Shown: positions 31,265-39,244 of the stretch, in pieces
Position numbering within the stretch: the stretch's first letter is position 1
Layout of the letters: every line of letters starts with the position of its first letter
Source of the DNA: Allonocardiopsis opalescens
GTDB lineage: Bacteria; Actinomycetota; Actinomycetes; Streptosporangiales; Streptosporangiaceae
DNA length: 64,000 nucleotides
Direction of reading: 5' to 3'
NCBI RefSeq assembly: GCF_003002095.1
Contig: NZ_PVZC01000009.1
Location: 310,001 to 374,000, forward strand
The notes under the pieces: generated by a model
Database searches by the model: none
Told to the model about the DNA's origin: nothing
What the model saw: only the letters and a program-made list of their open reading frames with translations
Position numbers and translations under genes: made by a program

Positions 31265-31718
31265 TCAGCCGGACGGCGGCTCGGCGCCGTTTTCTTCGGC
31301 TTCACGGGTGGCGCGCTCGTCTTGGCAGATCCGCCGATAGTGCTCAACCGACTCACGTACCTTGGAGTGGAGTGCCGGATCAGCCGCCAAGGCGGCGTGA
31401 TGACAGCCACGCCACCACCGACACACGATCAGCATCCCGGAACGTCGGCATCCGCGTGGTCAGGTCCTTGCCGAAAAAGATCCACGCCTCGTCGAAAGGG
31501 TCATTGAGCGCAGGATAGGGATTCGGCTCGTCGTCGTCCTCATCAGGGCCGAGCGCCGCCATGAACGCCAGGGAGTGCTCCAAGGCGGCAAGCGCCACGC
31601 TCCGCTGGTCCGCCGTGGCCGACAAAGCCGTCAGCGCATCCCGCCGCTGGATCGAGTCCGACAGACTCCATGGCACCGGAAGCCCACGAAACACCTCAGG
31701 CAAGAGCGATCGGTTCAC
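31265..31718 (-). pseudogene. Partner (immunity-like) gene copy 3, internally deleted
   Basis: The start is a GTG overlapping the stop of copy 2 in a GTGA. The first 105 or so codons match copy 2 (MNRSLLPEVFRGLPVPWSLS, NPYPALNDPFDEAW, RMPTFRDADRVSVVAWLSS). The frame then stops at 31380. A second frame continues as LAADPALHSKVRESVEHYRR and CQDERATREAEENGAEPPSG to a stop at 31265, matching the C-terminus of copies 1 and 2. About 94 codons from the middle are gone and the frames do not join. Clearly a decayed tandem paralogue. Confidence 0.85.
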
Positions 31719-32452
31719 TCGATACCGCCCTCCTGGGCTTCACGGGCGGCGCGCTCGTCCTCGCAGATTTCGCGGTAGTGGGCGGCCTCCGCGCGGGTCT
31801 TGGGATGGAGAGCCGGGTCGTCGGCCAGCGCGGCGAAGTACTCCAGTTCGCGATCGTGACCGAGAGACCAGATGACGCCGATGGGTTGCATCGCCTCACG
31901 CCAGGGCAATCTAGGAATCGCCGACTTCAGCAGCGCCACGAAGCGCTCCCGGTCCCGCACCAGCGCTGGATCCTCCGATGGATCACCATCGCGGAAGGCG
32001 GCTTGGAGCCAGCGCACGGCGCTTGCACTCAACCCGATGGCTTTGCCATTGGCCCAGAGGCGGCTCAGGTCGTCCACGACGGCGTCAGGAGGCTCGGCCC
32101 ACCGCTCACCGAACAGCAGCTCGGTGTCGATCGACGACAGCCACGCCACCACCGTCGCACGATCAGCATCACGAAACGTCGGCATCCGCGCCGTCAAGTC
32201 CCTGCCGAAGAAGACCCATGCCTCATCGAAATGATCATTGAGCGCGGGATACGAATTCATATCGTCATCCTCCGCATACGGGCCGAGCTGCACCGTATAC
32301 GCCAAACCGCGTTCCAGAGCAGAAAGAGCCACAGCACGCTGATCCGGAGTGGCAGGCAGCCGTTCCAGTGCATCGCGCCGCTGAACCGGATCGGACAGAC
32401 ACCATGGCACTGGAAGCTCGCGCAGCACCTCAGGCAGAAGCATTCCATTCAC
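31715..32452 (-). CDS. Partner protein of nuclease-like gene, copy 2 (immunity-like)
   Basis: A 245-residue acidic protein closely related to the product of 15629-16411. Conserved blocks are PVPWCLSDPVQRRDAL, SYPALNDHFDEAWVFFGRDL, RMPTFRDADRATVVAWLSS, LFGERWAEPPDAVVDDLSR and LGHDRELEYFAALADDPALH. Its GTG overlaps the nuclease-like stop as GTGA. No known domain was recognised. An immunity or antitoxin role is inferred from coupling, acidity and the pairing being kept in two loci. Differences from copy 1 lie mainly in the loop after residue 55 and in the C-terminal tail. Confidence 0.78.
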   Translation of the reverse strand: MNGMLLPEVLRELPVPWCLSDPVQRRDALERLPATPDQRAVALSALERGLAYTVQLGPYAEDDDMNSYPALNDHFDEAWVFFGRDLTARMPTFRDADRATVVAWLSSIDTELLFGERWAEPPDAVVDDLSRLWANGKAIGLSASAVRWLQAAFRDGDPSEDPALVRDRERFVALLKSAIPRLPWREAMQPIGVIWSLGHDRELEYFAALADDPALHPKTRAEAAHYREICEDERAAREAQEGGIE

Positions 32453-33642
32453 AAGAAATCAACTCCATAAGGTCGCAGGAACTCACGCGCAGCACTCAAT
32501 GTTGGCAAATTCTGCGCGAACCAGCCACCAGGTCCACCAGGAAATTCTCGTCCGTTGTCAACGTATGCACGGAAGGTGGCGTCGAAGATCACCTGCAACT
32601 CATCCGGCATGAGAACGCGCTCTTCGATGCACACCGGAATACCGTTGACGATCAACCTTTCGATCGCATATCTTTCCTCGCTCTCCGGACGCATCCGACT
32701 GAATACCCCGGTCCAACCATTTTCAGTGGCAATGTGAACCTCCACCCGTCTCATGTCCGGATCGGCCCCCCGCCACTCCAGCATCCGGTCCAACTGATCG
32801 GGATCCTTCCGCATCTTGTCCGCGAGCGTCTGAGCCGTCGCCTTGACCTCGGCCAGGTTGACGACGCGGTCAGCGGTGACGTACACGAGGTCGGCCTGGG
32901 GGACCGGGGCGATGTCGCCCAGGACCACTCCGTTGCCGAGGTCGATGCGCTCGCCCCTGCGGGCGTCCAGGGCGATCCTGCCGCCCTCGGCGAGTCTCGC
33001 GTCGCCCAGCAGGCGCCCGGCGGCGCGCAGTTCCGCCGCGGCGCCCACCGCGTGGGCGGTCTCGCCGCCGGCGAACTGCCGCAGCAGGCCGGTGAAGATG
33101 TCGTCGCGGCGGCGGGGGGAGCCGGCCAGGCGGTCCGAGCGCTCCAGGTTCGCGAGGTCGCGGGCCACCTGGTGGGCCGGGACATCGGACCTGCCGAACA
33201 GCGCGGCCGCATCGGGAAGGGCGCCCAGGCGGTGCGCGGTCCGCGCGACGACCGTCCAGTCCCCGCGGCTCTCGCAGTCAGGCGCTTCCGCTCCGTCGAG
33301 GCGCGCCGACCAGACGTCCACCACTGCGGCGAGGTCCGGGCCCTCCCCCACCGGACCACCGAAACTGCTCTGGTCGTCGGCCGACTCGACCTCGGCCGCG
33401 AGCCGACGGAACACCGCGCGGTCGTCGTCGGTCAACCGGGGTCCGGCCCCAATGCCGCTCCGGGGTTCCCCGGACTCAGCCGGATGATCACCGACAGGGA
33501 GGGTGTCCGCCGGATCTCCCGGACGGGCGCCGCCGCGCCGCGCGTCCGGAGCCGCCGCCGGACCGCCGCCGGCAGGCCCCCGGTCCGGCGCGTCGTCCGG
33601 ACGGTCGCCGCCCTCACCCGTCCAGCGGTCCATCCCGCCCAC
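32449..33642 (-). CDS. PD-(D/E)XK nuclease-like protein, copy 2
   Basis: A 397-residue paralogue of 16408-17478. The N-terminal 70 residues form a Gly/Pro/Asp-rich, probably disordered extension longer than in copy 1. The helical segment (about 70-195) shares TAHRLGALPDAAAL and LERSDRLAGSPRRRDD. The nuclease-like core has Glu 204 (GAAAELRAA), Asp 251 (PVPQADLVYV) and Glu 265/Lys 267 (NLAEVKATAQTLADK). The C-terminal region is less conserved but ends LRPYGVDFL. GTG start with GGAGG as in copy 1. Base composition drops toward the 3' end relative to neighbours. Confidence 0.75.
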   Translation of the reverse strand: MGGMDRWTGEGGDRPDDAPDRGPAGGGPAAAPDARRGGARPGDPADTLPVGDHPAESGEPRSGIGAGPRLTDDDRAVFRRLAAEVESADDQSSFGGPVGEGPDLAAVVDVWSARLDGAEAPDCESRGDWTVVARTAHRLGALPDAAALFGRSDVPAHQVARDLANLERSDRLAGSPRRRDDIFTGLLRQFAGGETAHAVGAAAELRAAGRLLGDARLAEGGRIALDARRGERIDLGNGVVLGDIAPVPQADLVYVTADRVVNLAEVKATAQTLADKMRKDPDQLDRMLEWRGADPDMRRVEVHIATENGWTGVFSRMRPESEERYAIERLIVNGIPVCIEERVLMPDELQVIFDATFRAYVDNGREFPGGPGGWFAQNLPTLSAAREFLRPYGVDFL

Positions 33643-33992
33643 GCGACCCTCCACCCACGCACACCGGCGAAGCTGAGCGTACAACCACGGCCACCCGGCG
33701 TATACGCGTTTTCGCCGTCCCGCGAGGCAGCCCGGGCGCCCGGCACGCACCCGCCGGAGGCCATGGGCACCGGCGGCCGTGGCACCCCCGCGGACGGGCG
33801 CAGGAGCCGCCGACTCGCGGCACGCATGCCGCCCGGCCGACGCGGTGGCGGCGCACTCCCCCACGGCCGCGGGTGCTGTCATGAGCCGACGCAAGGATCA
33901 GCCGCGAGATCAGTCAAAGACACAAGAAAAGAACGTGATCACGCAGGTATACGTGCTTGGTCAGCTGGACCTCGCGCTCATATCTTTCAGTT
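33643..33992. other. Intergenic region with dimethylargininase promoter
   Basis: A 350-base gap between divergent genes. The left 200 bases are GC-rich and show nothing coding. The right 100 bases are AT-richer and hold a ten-base palindrome CGTGATCACG (33934-33943) and a leaderless-type promoter just before 33993. Confidence 0.55.
33957..33986 (+). promoter_or_regulatory. Promoter placing transcript start at the GTG codon
   Basis: TTGGTC (33957-33962) and TATCTT (33981-33986) are separated by 18 bases. The predicted transcription start falls at about 33993, the G of the GTG start. No ribosome binding site is present before that codon. This suggests a leaderless mRNA for the dimethylargininase-like gene. 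A CGTGATCACG palindrome just upstream of the -35 may be a regulator site. Confidence 0.5.
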
Positions 33993-34883
33993 GTGACCAC
34001 TCCTTCCGCGCCGGCCACCGCGCCGCCGGCCACCGCCCCGGCGCCCGCCGCTCCGGCGAGCGTCCGCCGTGCCCGCACGCGGCACTTCCTGATGTGCCCG
34101 CCGACCCACTTCCGGGTCGACTACGCCATCAACCCGTGGATGTCCACCGGCAGCCCCGTGGACGCTGCGCTGGCGCTGCGGCAGTGGGAGGGACTGCGCG
34201 CCGTCTACCAGGAGCTGGGTCACCGGGTCAGCGAACTGGTCCCCGACCCGGCGCTGCCCGACATGGTGTTCACCGCCAACGGCGCCGTCGTCCTGGACGG
34301 CGTCGCCTACCGGGCCCGGTTCCGGCACGCCGAGCGGGCCGCCGAGGCCGACGCGCACGCCGCCTGGCTGACCGCGTCGGGCTTCGAGGTGCGCGGCGGC
34401 GAGCGGATCAGCGAGGGCGAGGGCGACTTCGCGGTCACCGAGGGCGCCATCCTGGCGGGCACCGGTTTCCGCACCGAGCCCGGCGCGGCGCTGGAGGCCC
34501 AGGAGGTCTTCGGCCGCCCGGTGATCGGGCTGCGCCTGGTCGACCCGCGCTACTACCACCTCGACACGGCGCTGTTCGTGCTGGACGACGGCGCGGACGG
34601 CGGCCCGGCCGACATCGCCTACTACCCCGGTGCCTTCTCCGACGCCAGCCTGCGGGTGCTGCGCCGCCTCTTCCCCGACGCCCTGCTGGCCACCGAGGAC
34701 GACGCGGCCGTGTTCGGCCTGAACGCCGTCAGCGACGGCCGCAACGTGGTGCTGCCCGCGCCGGCCGTGCGGCTCGCGGCGCGGCTGGCCGAGCGCGGCT
34801 ACCACCCGGTCCCGGTCGACATGGGCGAGTTCGTGAAGGCGGGCGGCAGCGTCAAGTGCTGCACGCTGGAGGTGCGCGGCTGA
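33993..34883 (+). CDS. Dimethylargininase-like amidinotransferase-fold hydrolase
   Basis: A 296-residue protein of the DDAH/arginine deiminase superfamily. Key features are HFLMCPPTHFRVDYAINPWM, MVFTANGAVV, YHLDTALFVLDD with the catalytic His, EGEGDF, and the C-terminal Cys in GGSVKCCTLEV. These match proteins annotated as dimethylarginine dimethylaminohydrolase next to ornithine aminotransferase in actinomycetes. It should release citrulline from methylarginines or act on arginine. The first 30 residues are Ala/Pro-rich. No rocD follows here, unlike in many relatives. Confidence 0.87.
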   Translation: MTTPSAPATAPPATAPAPAAPASVRRARTRHFLMCPPTHFRVDYAINPWMSTGSPVDAALALRQWEGLRAVYQELGHRVSELVPDPALPDMVFTANGAVVLDGVAYRARFRHAERAAEADAHAAWLTASGFEVRGGERISEGEGDFAVTEGAILAGTGFRTEPGAALEAQEVFGRPVIGLRLVDPRYYHLDTALFVLDDGADGGPADIAYYPGAFSDASLRVLRRLFPDALLATEDDAAVFGLNAVSDGRNVVLPAPAVRLAARLAERGYHPVPVDMGEFVKAGGSVKCCTLEVRG

Positions 34884-34893
34884 CGGGCCGCGC

Positions 34894-35481
34894 TCAGACC
34901 ACCCTGCGGCGCGCCTCGGCGCGGGGCTCGGCCAGCCGGATGCGCACCTGTGCGGGCAGCCTGCGCAGCTCCATCGCGCCGCGCAGCCGCGCCAGGCCGT
35001 CATCGCGCAGCCGCTGCCAGACCTCGGCCACGTCGGCGTCCTCGTCCACCACCAGGTCCATCCGCACCCGGGGCGCCCGCTCGGCACCGATGAGCCGGGC
35101 GCGGGCCCGTTGGACCCCCGGGTAGCCGTCCGCCTCGCGCTCGACGGCATCGGTCGCCGCCGAGGACGGCAGCACGGTGCGGCCGCCGCCGGCGTCCGGC
35201 TCGACCTCGATCCGGCGCACCGACTCGGTGCGCGCCTGCACCAGCAGCCAGCGCAGCCCGAGCAGCGCCAGCACGACGCAGACCGCCGCAACCGCGTACC
35301 AGAACCAGGGCTGCGCGGCCAGCGCCCGCGCCTGCGGGCCGAGCACCGGGCGCGCGGCCCGCTCCGGGCCGAAGACGCCCAGGCCCAGCGCCAGGCCGGC
35401 GCCGCCCGCCGCGAGCAGCACCGCCCCGCCGAGTGCGAGACCCCACCTGTTCCCCCGTGCCGACCTGCGCAGCCTGCTCAT
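34894..35481 (-). CDS. AmaP/DUF6286-type membrane anchor protein
   Basis: A 195-residue protein with two transmembrane helices (about 13-35 and 60-82) separated by an extracytoplasmic loop. A cytoplasmic domain of about 100 residues follows, with VRMDLVVDEDADVAEVWQRL. This is the layout of AmaP-like anchors that recruit Asp23 proteins to the membrane. It is the last gene of a six-gene minus-strand cluster (34894-37899). Confidence 0.8.
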   Translation of the reverse strand: MSRLRRSARGNRWGLALGGAVLLAAGGAGLALGLGVFGPERAARPVLGPQARALAAQPWFWYAVAAVCVVLALLGLRWLLVQARTESVRRIEVEPDAGGGRTVLPSSAATDAVEREADGYPGVQRARARLIGAERAPRVRMDLVVDEDADVAEVWQRLRDDGLARLRGAMELRRLPAQVRIRLAEPRAEARRRVV

Positions 35482-35526
35482 CGAACGCTCTCCCTCGCCC
35501 GGCCCCGGCGGCTCAGCCCGACAGGG

Positions 35527-36198
35527 TCACTCTGCGTCACCAGGCTCCCACCTGGCGGTGCGCCGGGTACGCACTTTGACCGAGACGTGCAGCGGCCGGG
35601 CCGGCGCGAGCGCGGTCACCCGGCCGCGCACCGCCTCGCGGACCTGGCTGCGCAGCCGGTCGGGGGTGCGCAGGTCCGTCGAGACGACGACCAGGGCGCG
35701 CGTGCCGGCCAGCCGGACCTTGGCGGAGCGCACGCCCCACACGCTCTCGGCCGCGGCGGCGAGCGCGCGGCGCACCGCGCCCGGCGACAGGCCCACGACC
35801 AGGTCGGGATCGGCCGTCTCGACCGCCACCCAGCGCGGGCGCCCCGGGACGAGGGCCAGCAGGATCAGACCCAGGCCCACCAGCATCAGCACCACGCAGG
35901 CCGCCAGCACGGGCGGATCGCGCCAGGTCGCGGTGCGCAGGTAGCCGTCGGCCGCCTGGTAGGGCAGCGCGTGCAGCGGCCGGCCCACCAGCGCGGAGAT
36001 GACCTCGGCGGCGGCCAGTACCGCGATGGCCGTCAGCACGATCGCCGCCACCGTGGCCGGAACGGTGCGGTGCGGCCGGAAGGCGTGCCGGGCCGCGCGC
36101 CGCGCGGAGCGCACCCGGGCCGGGGAGACCACGCCCGAGCCGCCGGGGCGCGGCGACGGCAGCGGCCAGCGCGCGGTGTCGCGTTCGGTCGCGGTCAT
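35527..36198 (-). CDS. DUF6286-family membrane protein of Asp23 cluster
   Basis: A 223-residue protein with a basic N-terminus, two transmembrane helices (about 48-70 and 100-120) and a C-terminal soluble domain (VSPGAVRRALAAAAESVWGVRSA and the VRTRR region). It matches the DUF6286 proteins found between Asp23/Gls24 and AmaP genes in actinomycetes. The function is not known. A role in envelope stress is inferred from the cluster. Its start overlaps the preceding Asp23 gene by four bases. Confidence 0.8.
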   Translation of the reverse strand: MTATERDTARWPLPSPRPGGSGVVSPARVRSARRAARHAFRPHRTVPATVAAIVLTAIAVLAAAEVISALVGRPLHALPYQAADGYLRTATWRDPPVLAACVVLMLVGLGLILLALVPGRPRWVAVETADPDLVVGLSPGAVRRALAAAAESVWGVRSAKVRLAGTRALVVVSTDLRTPDRLRSQVREAVRGRVTALAPARPLHVSVKVRTRRTARWEPGDAE

Positions 36199-36596
36199 CG
36201 CGCCCCACCCCCTCTGCGCTCGGGCGGGCCCGGCAGGTACCGGTCCACCCGGATGTCGACGTGGCGCACCTTCATCCCGGTCAGCGTGGACAGCCGGTCG
36301 GCGACGCGCTCGCGCACCCGCCGGCTGACCTCGCGCACCGGCTGCGGATAGACCAGCGAGACGCCGAGCCGGACCGACACCGCGCGCCCCCGCACGGTCG
36401 CCGTCGCCTTGGCTCGGCCGCCGCGGCGCGGCGCGCGGGCGGTGCCGTCGACCTCCGTCACGGCCTGCGCCGCGATCTTCTCCACCACCCGCGGGGCGAT
36501 CACCGTCACCCCCCGGTCGGCGGCGCGCCGCACGGCGGTCCGCGGAGCGGTGCCGGGGCGGCGGGCCGGCGCGGTGGCGGTACCGATCGAGCTCAC
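36195..36596 (-). CDS. Asp23/Gls24-family protein (second copy)
   Basis: A 133-residue protein with GVTVIAPRVVEKIAAQAVTE followed by VSVRLGVSLVYPQPVREVSR and MKVRHVDIRVDRYLP, the Asp23/Gls24 fold. The N-terminus is Ala/Arg-rich. Such proteins bind membrane anchors of the AmaP type and are linked to envelope and alkaline stress. GTG start. It is seven bases downstream of the small membrane protein gene. Confidence 0.82.
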   Translation of the reverse strand: MSSIGTATAPARRPGTAPRTAVRRAADRGVTVIAPRVVEKIAAQAVTEVDGTARAPRRGGRAKATATVRGRAVSVRLGVSLVYPQPVREVSRRVRERVADRLSTLTGMKVRHVDIRVDRYLPGPPERRGGGAR

Positions 36597-36603
36597 CGCC
36601 GCC

Positions 36604-36789
36604 TCACCCCCGCCGCCCGAACAGCTGGGCCACGTCCAGTTCCCCCTGGACGATCCGGCCGGCCAGGAAGCCGACCACGCCGAGCGCCAGCACGACCAGG
36701 AAGCCGGTGAAGCCGCCCAGGATCCCGGCGAAGCCCAGGGCCGTGCCGTAGGCCAGTCCGATGACCGGCCAGGACAGTGTGCCGTTCAA
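36604..36789 (-). CDS. Small membrane protein of Asp23 cluster
   Basis: A 61-residue protein read from a TTG with GAGGAG upstream. Two closely spaced hydrophobic segments (about 8-22 and 27-45) with Gly-zipper-like spacing are followed by IVQGELDVAQLFGRRG. Short proteins of this kind occur in actinobacterial Asp23 clusters. It may help assemble the envelope complex. Function unproven. Confidence 0.7.
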   Translation of the reverse strand: MNGTLSWPVIGLAYGTALGFAGILGGFTGFLVVLALGVVGFLAGRIVQGELDVAQLFGRRG

Positions 36790-37104
36790 GGTTCACTCCT
36801 CACTGCTCGTCGGTCGGGGGCGGCGGGTGGAGCGCCGCCGCGGGCTGCGTGCCCGTGCCTGTCGGTACCGCGTTGTTCTCCTGGTGCGCGCGTCCGCACG
36901 GCGGCGCCTGTCGGACGCGGCCCCGCGCACCTCGGCGCGGCCCGCGCTGCTCGTGCGCCCACCCCGACGGCGCTCCACCGCCGGTGCGCACGTACCCGCA
37001 CGGCGGCACCCGTCGGACGCGGCCCCGCACTCCAGCGCAGCCGCGCGCCGAGGCGTCCGGACCGCCGCCGCGGCCGGGCTGCCCGTGCGGCGCGGGTGCG
37101 CGGC
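36790..37104. other. Gap inside the Asp23 cluster
   Basis: A 315-base stretch on the GC-rich background between two minus-strand cluster genes. Open frames are Arg/Pro-rich, lack ribosome binding sites and look like compositional noise. No gene or clear hairpin is seen. Confidence 0.5.
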
Positions 37105-37419
37105 TCACTGCGGGCTCCGCGGCGCCGGGGTCGCCGGGGCGGCGACGATGTCGCCGATGCCGACGTCCACCCGGCGTCCGGGGACCTCGGCGGCCACCGC
37201 GGCCCGGACCTGCTCGGCGATCTCCGGCAGCGGGCGGCCGTAGCGGGCCACCACCCACACCTCGACCGCGTCCGCGCGCACGGCGACCCCGGTCAGCCGC
37301 TCCCCCGGCAGGTAGGTGGCGACGGCGCCGTACGGCCCGCCCGAGAGCCGGGCCACGTCGGGGCACGAGCGCGCCCGCGCGCCGATCCGGGCCGCCAGGC
37401 CCTCGTCCTGCTCCGCCAT
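37105..37419 (-). CDS. Asp23/Gls24-like small protein
   Basis: A 104-residue protein beginning MAEQDEGLAARIGARARSCP. The core (VAVRADAVEVWVVARYGRPL and EIAEQVRAAVAAEVPGRRVD) has the strand-helix pattern of Asp23 domains, though it is divergent. It begins 12 bases downstream of the main Asp23 gene and is probably co-translated with it. The N-terminal half resembles other short proteins of these clusters. Confidence 0.72.
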   Translation of the reverse strand: MAEQDEGLAARIGARARSCPDVARLSGGPYGAVATYLPGERLTGVAVRADAVEVWVVARYGRPLPEIAEQVRAAVAAEVPGRRVDVGIGDIVAAPATPAPRSPQ

Positions 37420-37431
37420 ACGCCCGGCCCG

Positions 37432-37899
37432 CTACTGGACCCGCGAGGAGCGCGCGTCGTCGTCGGACTCGGAGTCGTCGCCGGGCAGGTGGATGTCGTC
37501 AACCGTGACGTTGACCTCGGCGACCTCCAGTCCGGTCATCCGCTCCACGGCGGCGATGACATTGCGCCGCACTCCGGCCGCCAGGTCGGGGATGGCCACG
37601 CCGTACTCGACCACCAGGTCGATGTCGACGGCCGCCTGCCGCTCCCCCACCTCTACCGAGACGCCCTGGTTGACGCCGGTGCCGCCGGTGCCTGGCAACC
37701 GGTCGCGGACGGCGCCGAGCGCCCGGGCGGCGCCGCCGCCCATCTTGTACACGCCGCCGACCTCGCGCGCCGCCATCCCGGCGATCTTGGCGACGACGTT
37801 GTCGGCGATGGAGGTGCGGCCCTGTGTGGCGGCCGACGACTGATCGCCGCGGGCGGTGCCCGCACGCTGCGTGCCGCTCTCCGTCTTGGTGTCGGTCAT
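37432..37899 (-). CDS. Asp23/Gls24-family envelope stress protein
   Basis: A 155-residue protein. After a polar N-terminus comes the classic Asp23/Gls24 domain: ADNVVAKIAGMAAREVGGVY, VSVEVGERQAAVDIDLVVEY, GVAIPDLAAGVRRNVIAAVE and LEVAEVNVTVDDIHLP. It is the lead gene of the cluster that includes AmaP- and DUF6286-like anchors, and in firmicutes such clusters protect the envelope. The ATG at 37899 has GGGGGA five bases upstream. Confidence 0.9.
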   Translation of the reverse strand: MTDTKTESGTQRAGTARGDQSSAATQGRTSIADNVVAKIAGMAAREVGGVYKMGGGAARALGAVRDRLPGTGGTGVNQGVSVEVGERQAAVDIDLVVEYGVAIPDLAAGVRRNVIAAVERMTGLEVAEVNVTVDDIHLPGDDSESDDDARSSRVQ

Positions 37900-38233
37900 C
37901 GCTGTCCCCCGGTCGCTGCTCGGCCTTGAAGTTTTCGGCGGTCTCGCCCGTCGACCGTCCGCGCGCGGGCGCCGCCGCGATCCGGACCGGACGTGGCGAG
38001 AGCACTCATCCCACCGATGCACACTCTAAGCACCGAATCGGTCACAGAACGTAGGACTCGCTGCTCATGGTGGAGATTCGGCCCGGCATTGAGCGCGCCG
38101 GGGCGTGCCCGTGGCGCGTCGCGCCCTCCCGGGGAACGAGGGGCGGCCGATGCCTAGGGCGTTCGGGCGCGCGGACGGCCGGGCCCGGCGGCCGGGCCCG
38201 TGGCGGCGGCCCGGCCGGCGCGTCGGCGTCGGC
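37900..38233. other. Intergenic region upstream of Asp23 cluster
   Basis: A 334-base gap. It must hold the promoter of the Asp23 cluster, but no clear -35/-10 pair was found. A perfect hairpin downstream of purU is at 38180-38200. No coding frame is supported. Confidence 0.5.
38180..38200 (-). terminator. Hairpin downstream of purU
   Basis: CGGGCCCGG, three-base loop, CCGGGCCCG: a nine-base perfect stem 33 bases beyond the purU stop. There is no T-tract. Likely an intrinsic-type stop for the purU transcript. Confidence 0.45.
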
Positions 38234-39091
38234 TCAGCGGAAGACCACCGTCTTCGCGCCGTTCAGCAGCACCCGGCGCTCGACGTGCCAGTTCACCGCG
38301 CGGGCCAGTGCCAGGCACTCCAGGTCGCGGCCGAGCGCGGCGAGCTGGTCGGGGGTGTGGGTGTGGTCGACCCGCGCCACCTCCTGCTCGATGATCGGCC
38401 CCTCGTCGAGGTCGGCGGTGACGTAGTGCGCGGTGGCGCCGATCAGCTTCACGCCGCGAGCGTGCGCCTGGTGGTAGGGGCGCGCCCCCTTGAAGCTCGG
38501 CAGGAAGGAGTGGTGGATGTTGATGATCCGTCCCGAGAGCTTGGCGCAGAGGTCGGAGGAGAGCACCTGCATGTAGCGGGCCAGCACCACCAGGTCGACG
38601 CCGTAGCTGTCGGCCAGTTCGAGCAGCCGCGCCTCGGCGTCGGGCTTGGTCTCGGGGGTGACCGGGACGTGGTGGAAGTTCACCTGGTACGAGGCGGCCA
38701 GCGGCTGGAGATCGCGGTGGTTGCTGACCACGGCGGCGATCTCGATGTCCAGCATCCCGCTCGACTGCCGGTACAGCAGGTCGTTCAGGCAGTGCCCGAG
38801 CTTGGAGACCATCACCAGCACCCGGGGCCGCGAGGTGCGCGCCCGCAGCTCGCCGTCCATGCCGAACTCGGCCGCCAGCGCCGCGAAGTCGGCCCGCAAG
38901 GCGTCCTCGCTCACGGCGGGGTCCTCGGCGATCAGCTGCACCCGCAGGAAGAACCGCCCGGCGATGCGGTCGCCGTACTGCTGGCTCTCGGTGATGTTGC
39001 ATCCGTGGTCGGCGAGGAATCCGGAGACGGCGGCCACGATGCCCCGGCGGTCCGGGCAGGACAGGGTCAGCACGTACTCACGGTCACTCAT
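38234..39091 (-). CDS. purU: Formyltetrahydrofolate deformylase
   Basis: A 285-residue protein. The N-terminal ACT domain (about 5-80) starts EYVLTLSCPDRRGIVAAVSG. The C-terminal formyltransferase-like domain has MVSKLGHCLNDLLYR, GRIINIHHSFLPSFKGARPY and the catalytic Asp in TADLDEGPIIEQEV. It hydrolyses 10-formyl-THF to formate and THF, balancing one-carbon pools in which the nearby glycine-cleavage operon also acts. ATG with AGGAG upstream. Confidence 0.94.
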   Translation of the reverse strand: MSDREYVLTLSCPDRRGIVAAVSGFLADHGCNITESQQYGDRIAGRFFLRVQLIAEDPAVSEDALRADFAALAAEFGMDGELRARTSRPRVLVMVSKLGHCLNDLLYRQSSGMLDIEIAAVVSNHRDLQPLAASYQVNFHHVPVTPETKPDAEARLLELADSYGVDLVVLARYMQVLSSDLCAKLSGRIINIHHSFLPSFKGARPYHQAHARGVKLIGATAHYVTADLDEGPIIEQEVARVDHTHTPDQLAALGRDLECLALARAVNWHVERRVLLNGAKTVVFR

Positions 39092-39202
39092 CACGGCTCC
39101 TGGGGGGATTGACCAGCGATTTCGCATTCTAGTTCGCCGACGCGCCCGGAGTGGCCGGATCGCGCGGCCAGCGACGGGACCCCAGGTGACGGCAGGCCGA
39201 CG

Positions 39203-39228
39203 GCCCCCGCGCCGAAGGGCGCGGGGGC
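39203..39228 (-). terminator. Hairpin downstream of hypothetical gene 39245
   Basis: GCCCCCGCGCC, GAAG loop, GGCGCGGGGGC: an 11-base perfect stem 17 bases after the stop of the gene at 39245-39610. Probably a terminator for the two-gene unit. Confidence 0.6.
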
Positions 39229-39244
39229 TGGTGGGCGGGGGTGG

